Assembly: GCA_013336165.1 (NCBI GenBank)
Contig: JAAXUF010000003.1
Coordinates: 174,633 to 238,632 of the forward strand
Direction: 5' to 3'
DNA from: Coriobacteriia bacterium
Lineage (GTDB): Bacteria > Actinomycetota > Coriobacteriia > Anaerosomatales > JAAXUF01
Length of the DNA: 64,000 nucleotides
Every line of letters begins with the position of its first letter. Position 1 is the stretch's first letter. The position numbers and the translations under genes were made by a program. This document shows positions 59,578 to 64,000 of the stretch, piece by piece. A model generated the notes under the pieces. The model searched no databases, had not been told where the DNA came from, and saw only the letters and a list, made by a program, of their open reading frames with translations.

Positions 59578-59606
59578 GCATATATGCATATCACATATAT
59601 GTAAAG
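59578..59606 (-). promoter_or_regulatory. Promoter with tandem CATATATG sites for the Nudix operon
   Basis: On the minus strand TTTACA (59601-59606) and TATGCT lie 17 bp apart. The spacer and flanks contain two copies of the palindromic octamer CATATATG (59579-59586 and 59594-59601), 15 bp apart, each inside a longer palindrome (GCATATATGC and ACATATATGT). The sites overlap the whole core promoter, as expected for a repressor; the encoded NrtR-like protein is the likely ligand-binding partner. Confidence 0.7.
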
Positions 59607-59638
59607 GGCTTCATGATGTCCGGATAACCTGTAGATGA

Positions 59639-59929
59639 TGGCCGCTATTCATCACTGCGCTCCTGCCATTCTGCGTCGCCTACGTCGCTCGATGCCATTG
59701 GTCGGCTGCCGCGAAGTCCTGGACGGCAACGGGGCTCTCGGCGCTCGTCGGCATTCTGGCAATCGTAAATGCCGGCGTTACGCTCGACGTGCAGAACATC
59801 ACCGTGCTGATCACGATCGCCACCGGCGGCACGAAGATCGCCTACGATATCTTCCGAAGTTCCGGGATCACAAGCTGCTGGTTAGACGAACTCTTGGCGG
59901 CAGGATCCGACATAACCCCCACACAGTGA
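59639..59929 (+). pseudogene. Holin-like phage membrane protein relic
   Basis: A frame without any start codon, opening right after TGA at 59636-59638, encodes LFITALLPFCVAYVARCHW, AAAKSWTATGLSALVGILAIVNAG, ITVLITIATGGTKIAYDIF and a hydrophilic end. Two membrane helices and the YVxRxxW-WTATGLSALVGI pattern resemble small phage-encoded membrane (holin-like) proteins. The N-terminus is missing. It lies outside the tRNA-Phe attachment remnant and may come from an older insertion. Confidence 0.55.
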
Positions 59930-60076
59930 CTTAAGGTACAAGGAACCTCCAAGGGACCATCTGAACGGTCTTGTAACCGTGAACAAGCGTCTAGCGCCCG
60001 AACGATGACCTGCGAGCGAAGCGCCTCAGGTTGGACCATCTCCATTGGCAGTCTGGCGCCGACCACCAGCATCGGC

Positions 60077-60385
60077 CTATATAGGAGCGAATCTGGTGGA
60101 CTCGGACAACTTCCGCTCCAGACCATCCAAGATCTCGACTAGATCGACGTTCGACTCCGCTTGCAGGCCCAATGCGTGCGCGATCCCATCGGCGTCAGTA
60201 CTCACACGTTCCTTGAGTACCAATTCTAGGGAATCACCGCGGTCCTCGAGTCCGTAGGCGTGGAAGTGCATCGCATCTCCCGCAGATGGAGGAGCGCATA
60301 GGTGGGCGCCTCGGATACTCCGCTGCTCGGCGGCCCTCTCCTGAGCTTCCTTCAGACTTGATCTTGCTTTGTCCAGAAACCCCAT
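60077..60385 (-). CDS. Hypothetical protein with amphipathic N-terminus
   Basis: A 102-residue soluble protein. It begins MGFLDKARSSLKEAQERAAEQ, a start seen in many small cytoplasmic proteins of unknown role, and continues with HFHAYGLEDRGDSLELVLKERVSTDADGIAHALGLQ and a leucine-rich end. GGGGGGA lies 6 bases before the ATG at 60385. No family is recognised. Confidence 0.6.
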   Translation of the reverse strand: MGFLDKARSSLKEAQERAAEQRSIRGAHLCAPPSAGDAMHFHAYGLEDRGDSLELVLKERVSTDADGIAHALGLQAESNVDLVEILDGLERKLSESTRFAPI

Positions 60386-60548
60386 CAGATCCCCCCGATC
60401 TCATGGCAGCTATGGTGCCGCCCTTGGTTGAAAGTACCACTTCGGACTGACCTGCGAGAAGGGCAGGACAGTGAATTGCCGCGTGCTGCCACATAGTTTC
60501 GCGGCGTCATAGGATGAAATAGGATATTTCAAGTATCACAGACAACAA

Positions 60549-60574
60549 GAAACGCCCCCTTCCGGGGGCGTTTC
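60549..60574. terminator. Terminator downstream of the tRNA-Phe remnant
   Basis: GAAACGCCCCC and GGGGGCGTTTC are perfect inverted 11-bp arms with a TTCC loop. It lies 13 bp past the CCA end of the tRNA-Phe remnant and was probably the terminator of the original tRNA gene. The flanking A and T bases let it work in both directions. Confidence 0.8.
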
Positions 60575-60587
60575 CGCAGGTAAACGA

Positions 60588-60638
60588 TGGTGGCCAGAGA
60601 CGGACTTGAACCGCCGACACGGGGATTTTCAGTCCCTT
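60588..60638 (-). tRNA. 3' part of a tRNA-Phe gene (attachment-site remnant)
   Basis: On the minus strand the sequence reads as an anticodon arm GGGA-CTGAAAA-TCCC (anticodon GAA), variable loop, T arm GGCGG-TTCAAGT-CCGTC, acceptor strand TCTGGCC, A and CCA. The matching 5' acceptor strand (GGCCAGA) and the D arm are absent; upstream bases do not fold. This is the displaced 3' end left when an element integrates into a tRNA gene. The missing half lies to the right, so the element should extend from about 60640 rightward. Confidence 0.82.
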
Positions 60639-60857
60639 GGGAGCATCATCAGACGCTTGTGTAGGTTGTCATAGCTTTCCACCGTTGCCCCGTTCTTGCA
60701 GGTCAAAAGCTCTTTATGTTCCCATAGGTATACATACGCTGTCATAGCGTTTCAACCTACAGACAGGCTGCGCCGCACTGAAACTGCACTATTTTGTCTT
60801 CCAACACTCGTAGTGGTATTTTCACCAGATCGGCGAATAACGGGGGGCTCGATAGTA
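60639..60857. repeat. Repeats beside the attachment site
   Basis: No gene is seen in these 219 bp. TGTAGGTTG (60660-60668) and CAACCTACA (60753-60761) are exact inverted copies. TGTCATAGC occurs twice as a direct repeat (60667-60675 and 60740-60748). Repeats of this size next to a tRNA attachment core resemble integrase or excisionase arm sites; the role is inferred. Confidence 0.5.
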
Positions 60858-61412
60858 ATGGGACTTTTCAGCGCGCTCAAGGGCGCTTTAGGTCGACCGG
60901 AAGAGCATGACGAAAGCAGCGCGGTCCTAATCCGCTATGCCTCGCCGGACTGGGCACCCGAGGCGAAGAAATACTGCGCGGATCTACCTATCATCGATCC
61001 GAGCGGGAACTGTAACAGATGGAATCCGCCGGACGAGATCAACAAGGGTTGGATGGTCGCTTCCTTCGTAATGCTCGTTGGCTCAACCTTCAGTGATCGT
61101 CAGGAAACAATCGCCAGTCTTGCACTCGGAGAGCGGCTATGGGTCTTTCATGAGCAGCATAATCCTCATGACAAGAACGCGGTTCTCATTCTGACAGCTG
61201 ACGGGGATGAGATCGGACATCTACCTCGAGAGCAGGCGGCCGAGTTCGCCCCGAAGATCGACGCTTGCGAATCCGGCTGGACCGCGTTTGTGGCGGAAGT
61301 GCATCCTCCACATGATCGGTACCAATACGCTGTGAAGATTTGGCTATGCGAGCCGAGAAAACGCAACGCGGCAACGCGTCCTCTAGCCACCCAAGAAATG
61401 GGGGAATCATGA
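60858..61412 (+). CDS. HIRAN-domain protein
   Basis: A 184-residue protein. The N-terminus (MGLFSALKGALGRPEEHDES) is followed by an unrecognised stretch, then a HIRAN domain at about 100-165: LGERLWVFHEQHNPHDKNAVLILTADGDEIGHLPREQAAEFAPKID. HIRAN binds DNA ends or stalled forks and is common in phage and mobile DNA. GGGGGG precedes the ATG at 60858; the longer upstream frame has no coding character. Its stop overlaps the next gene by 4 bp. It is the first gene inside the presumed prophage. Confidence 0.8.
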   Translation: MGLFSALKGALGRPEEHDESSAVLIRYASPDWAPEAKKYCADLPIIDPSGNCNRWNPPDEINKGWMVASFVMLVGSTFSDRQETIASLALGERLWVFHEQHNPHDKNAVLILTADGDEIGHLPREQAAEFAPKIDACESGWTAFVAEVHPPHDRYQYAVKIWLCEPRKRNAATRPLATQEMGES

Positions 61413-61576
61413 AGTGTGCCACCTGCAAGGAGTCCTACGACGAAGCGTTTGATGGCTGCCCCAAGTGCGCCGCGACACGTGAGCGGCAGATGGGGACCAT
61501 CACGCGAAGCCTCAAGTGGATCACGGCGATTATGGTAATCGGCGGCCTTATCGCGTTCATGGAGTTGCTTACGTAG
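61409..61576 (+). CDS. Small zinc-ribbon membrane protein
   Basis: A 55-residue protein: MKCATCKESYDEAFDGCPKCAATRERQMG with two CxxC pairs forming a zinc ribbon, then one membrane helix (WITAIMVIGGLIAFMELL). The ATG overlaps the HIRAN gene TGA (ATGA), so the pair is translationally coupled. The function is unknown. Confidence 0.75.
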   Translation: MKCATCKESYDEAFDGCPKCAATRERQMGTITRSLKWITAIMVIGGLIAFMELLT

Positions 61577-61637
61577 CATCCCGCTTCACCCAGCACCCAA
61601 TTGAGGGCGCAAAACGTACACATGGGCTTGTCACCTT

Positions 61638-61664
61638 GGAATCAAATTATTCCGATTTGATTCC
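61638..61664. promoter_or_regulatory. AT-rich perfect dyad in the prophage gap
   Basis: GGAATCAAAT and ATTTGATTCC are exact 10-bp inverted arms around TATTCCG. The site is AT-rich with no T-run, so it looks more like a repressor operator than a terminator. A weaker dyad (GCTTGAC with GTCAAGC, 61796-61821) follows. The 61577-62107 gap contains no gene I can support. Confidence 0.45.
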
Positions 61665-61868
61665 TGCGCTGTGTTCCCGCAGGTCAGAAGCCCGATGTGT
61701 ATTTTGCTGCATTATTAATGTCTGGAAAGCCACACTGCCTGTTTTGCCCCCTCACTTGAGGAGGAAAAAGAGGCAGTCTCAGACTGACTCTTAATGCTTG
61801 ACGAACATGAGAGGGTCAAGCGATGTGAATATGCGGTAGGTCTTGGCTCGAAAAGTCAACTGCAAGTG

Positions 61869-61907
61869 CAAAGAACGCGCCCCGGGTTCACTAGGGCACG
61901 TTCTTTG
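61869..61907. terminator. Hairpin terminator in the prophage gap
   Basis: CAAAGAACG, C, GCCC pairs with GGGC, A, CGTTCTTTG around a short loop. The arms are A-rich on one side and T-rich on the other, so it could stop transcription from either direction between the zinc-ribbon gene and the lysis genes. Confidence 0.6.
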
Positions 61908-62107
61908 TCTTTCCGGAGCCGCTTCGCAGCCCCGGATAGCGGCGGCCGGCGCAGGCGGGACGCTGTTGGAGTCAGCATAATGCCCGCCTTCGCCGCGCTC
62001 TGGTGGGAGATCACCTGCGCGAGCTTTGACGCCGGTCGGCCTTCCCCGCGTCAGCATGCCGCAGGGTTATCGCGTAGCAGGTGGCCGTCCTGCCACGCAA
62101 ACTGGTA

Positions 62108-62515
62108 TCAGTCGGTGGTCTCAGGCTTGATGGGATCGCTGGCCTTCTTGCGGCGGGTCAGGCATTTGGGGGCGTTGTAGCAGCGATACTCGTCGAGCTC
62201 GTCACGCACCTCGCTGATCTGCCTCTCGAAGCTCCTGCGTAGGTCACCAACCTCTTCGAGGTGCTTGAGTTGCATCGTCTTGAGCGTCAACTCCATTTCG
62301 GTCTTGACGACGGCGACCCGCTTCTCGGATTCCTTTTCGACAAGTTCCACGATTCGATCGCGTACAACGTCGTCCGCCTTCGTGAGATCGATCTGCGTAG
62401 ACACCTGCTCTCGGCGATCCTTCTGCTTGCCGAGCTTATAGGCACCAAACCCGGTCAGTGCACTGAGGCTGAAGGTGCCTATCGCAATGAGGGCGCCAAC
62501 GAGTTCAGGGCTCAC
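62108..62515 (-). CDS. Phage-type membrane-anchored coiled-coil protein
   Basis: A 135-residue protein with one N-terminal membrane helix (LVGALIAIGTFSLSALTGFGAYKLG) followed by a long charged coiled coil (DRIVELVEKESEKRVAVVKTEMELTLKTMQLKHLEEVGDLRRSFERQISEV) and a cysteine-containing tail (RCYNAPKC). The GTG at 62515 overlaps the endolysin TGA by 4 bp (GTGA). Gene order suggests a lysis accessory protein such as a holin or spanin-like partner; this is inference. Confidence 0.7.
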   Translation of the reverse strand: MSPELVGALIAIGTFSLSALTGFGAYKLGKQKDRREQVSTQIDLTKADDVVRDRIVELVEKESEKRVAVVKTEMELTLKTMQLKHLEEVGDLRRSFERQISEVRDELDEYRCYNAPKCLTRRKKASDPIKPETTD

Positions 62516-63516
62516 TTCGCCACCTCGAGCACAATCCTCGAGAAGGACTGCTCGACGATCTTCCACGTGTCGGGAACCACCACGGGCGGCGCGACCTCGA
62601 TGCCGCATGAGAACGCCACGCCTTCCGGCAGCCAGTGGTCAGCTGCGGCGTTCTGCGCCTCGATGTTCGACACCGTGTAGAGGTGAGCGTCTCCTTGAGC
62701 GAGACGCTTGACGCTCGCCCCACGCGTCCCGACATAGGCGACGATACCCTCGTCTCTGACTCCTTCACGCGCCTTCACGATCGCGTACTCCTCAGCTGAT
62801 GCCGTGTAGAAGTGGAAGCCTTCGGGCAGCCACAGCCGATGCAGGGGAAGCGTGTTGGTCGGATCGGTGAGCGAAACGTCGAAGCCGACACCCTCATACT
62901 CGTGACCGCTCTTGCGCGCCTCGTCCTGCGAGGAGGTATAGAAGAAGTTGCCGTTGCCGCCTCGCAGCCTATAGAAGCGTAGCCATCCGGTCGGTGCCTC
63001 TGGAAAGTCCATCGGTGCCTCCATTCCGTAATACTCTGCTGTGACTTCCGCGAGAAAGAATCCCCACTGCGGGATGATGAGGTGCGGACAGTACTTGCCA
63101 CTCGTGCCGTACTGCATCCAGCTCTGGTGCGTGACGACTGCCCGGCCGGGGAAGAGTCCGAGATCGTGGCAGAGCTTCGCCGCAAGCCACGCGCCGTTCT
63201 GGATTGCCAGCGCCGTGAGCGCCGGATCCGTGTACTCGCAGATCTCGATGCCGATTGAGGTGGTGTTGCCCGGAGTGGTTCCTGCGTGCCAGCCCTGCTC
63301 ATCGAGAGGAAGATGCTGGACCGCCGAGTCTGCGTCGACGGTGAAGTGCCACGAGATCGCCCGTCCGCTCTCGAGGTAGTCCGCGTGGTTCTCGGCTGTG
63401 GCGTCCGGATTCTCGGTGTTGTGAATCGTGATGGTGCGTTCACCAACCAGCTTGTAACCGGGGCGGCCATAAGCGCGGCCGAGCGGAAGGATCCTGACTG
63501 CGATCGGTACTGCCAC
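62512..63516 (-). CDS. Phage endolysin: N-acetylmuramoyl-L-alanine amidase with DUF5648
   Basis: A 334-residue enzyme. The Amidase_2 domain occupies about residues 15-165: ERTITIHNTENPDATAENHADYL, SWHFTVDADSAVQHLPLDEQGWHAG, SIGIEICEY, VVTHQSWM and YCPHLI, with the zinc-binding histidines visible. The C-terminal half matches the DUF5648 repeat (LHRLWLPEGFHFYTASAEEYAIV, EYEGVGFDV), a likely wall- or glycan-binding module. GGAGGAGG precedes the GTG at 63516. There is no signal peptide, as usual for holin-dependent endolysins. Confidence 0.9.
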   Translation of the reverse strand: MAVPIAVRILPLGRAYGRPGYKLVGERTITIHNTENPDATAENHADYLESGRAISWHFTVDADSAVQHLPLDEQGWHAGTTPGNTTSIGIEICEYTDPALTALAIQNGAWLAAKLCHDLGLFPGRAVVTHQSWMQYGTSGKYCPHLIIPQWGFFLAEVTAEYYGMEAPMDFPEAPTGWLRFYRLRGGNGNFFYTSSQDEARKSGHEYEGVGFDVSLTDPTNTLPLHRLWLPEGFHFYTASAEEYAIVKAREGVRDEGIVAYVGTRGASVKRLAQGDAHLYTVSNIEAQNAAADHWLPEGVAFSCGIEVAPPVVVPDTWKIVEQSFSRIVLEVAK

Positions 63517-63596
63517 GACTTCCTCCTCCGATCATCTCTCACGGACAAGATCAGCGTGCGAGATGTGTCACCCCATCGTGTAGGAGGTGTCAGCCC

Positions 63597-64000
63597 CTAC
63601 CCTTCGCGCTTCGCGAGTTGCGCCAGGGCGATGTCGAGGCTATACGGCGCGTTGTCGAGCTCGAGCGCAACGATCTTGTCTCCGGTGCACGTGGTCTTCT
63701 TGACGATGCAGTCCACGTATCCATCCGGTAGGCCGAGGAGTCGCACCATCTTGCCTGGGCGGATGTTGGGAAGGTAGACATCGGCACCGGTGTTGGTGCG
63801 CACGTACCTCGTGGTGACGGTTCCCTTCACCTGCTTGCGTCCGTTGTCGGTGAGGTAGAGCTGTCCCAGGGCTGTGGCTGTGCTGCTCGAGGTGGTGTCC
63901 ACCGTGAGGTCGCCGTATCTCGTGATGCCCAGCGCCACGAGCGGGTGAGTCGGATCGGTATCGGTCACGTCGACGTAGAGCTCTTTGCTGTTGACGTCGT
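63597..64000 (-). CDS. Phage tail-like structural protein, C-terminal part
   Basis: The minus-strand frame continues beyond the right edge of the window, so the ATG/GTG codons inside are not its start. The visible ~134 residues include LYVDVTDTDPTHPLVALGITRYGDLTVDTTSSSTATALGQLYLTDNGR and IRPGKMVRLLGLPDGYVDCIVKKTTCTGDKIVALELDNAPYSLDIALAQL. This style is common in phage tail and baseplate proteins that sit before lysis genes, but I do not recognise a specific family. Confidence 0.5.
   Translation of the reverse strand, partial: DVNSKELYVDVTDTDPTHPLVALGITRYGDLTVDTTSSSTATALGQLYLTDNGRKQVKGTVTTRYVRTNTGADVYLPNIRPGKMVRLLGLPDGYVDCIVKKTTCTGDKIVALELDNAPYSLDIALAQLAKREG

Noticed and set aside
60588..60720. 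Part of a transfer-messenger RNA
   Set aside because: The acceptor strand TCTGGCC and the GAA anticodon arm match tRNA-Phe; tmRNA ends with an alanine-type acceptor and lacks an anticodon arm.

Overview
The window looks like a piece of an actinobacterial chromosome, most likely class Coriobacteriia or a close relative living by anaerobic respiration. This placement is inference. It rests on high GC, the actinobacterial order eno-pyk-ftsB-DUF501-ppx, the dnaK-grpE-dnaJ-hspR-clpB operon with an HspR repressor, and two flavoprotein reductases paired with membrane-embedded LuxR regulators, an arrangement typical of Coriobacteriia.

Layout. 0-1.3 kb: the end of a multihaem cytochrome c (17 CxxCH motifs visible) and tRNA-Leu(UAA). 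1.3-11.5 kb: a minus-strand housekeeping series (mfd, foldase lipoprotein, mazG, eno, pyk, ftsB, DUF501, ppx). 11.6-13.8 kb: an MFS exporter and nth. 13.8-17.0 kb: an envelope-stress-like operon (LiaF-like, PspC, YhbD-like MerR, bactofilin-like) behind a promoter that contains a perfect 28-bp palindrome. 17-31 kb: DUF554, NYN nuclease, TetR, a PQQ-type sugar dehydrogenase, threonine aldolase, a D-cysteine desulfhydrase-like enzyme, an ABC exporter, rsgA and metYXW. metYXW is preceded by a short methionine-rich reading frame that looks like an attenuation leader. 31.4-34.8 kb: GNAT, cytochrome bd (cydAB) and an Rrf2 regulator with its own palindrome.

34.8-46.9 kb: the heat-shock operon (dnaK, grpE, dnaJ, hspR, clpB). 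The last ~477 bp of clpB occurs twice, at 34.85 and 40.09 kb, and flanks a lower-GC module (LuxR regulator plus TAT-exported FAD/FMN reductase). This suggests that a mobile or recombined segment entered at the clpB 3' end and restored the gene. 47-55.7 kb is accessory DNA: ferredoxin, PAS/HD-GYP, an ice-binding protein with an LPITS sorting-type tail next to a sortase, decaying csbD and DUF1266 remnants, and a second reductase module (hexahaem cytochrome, flavoprotein, LuxR). 55.8-59.6 kb: an HTH_42 (AlkZ/YcaQ-type) protein and a three-gene set of degenerate Nudix regulator, SPFH protein and diverged NAD kinase.

59.6-64 kb: the edge of a prophage. A 3' remnant of tRNA-Phe at 60.59 kb marks a probable attachment site. 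To its right lie HIRAN and zinc-ribbon genes, then lysis genes (coiled-coil membrane protein, amidase endolysin) and a tail-like protein cut by the window end. A holin-like relic lies just outside the attachment site.
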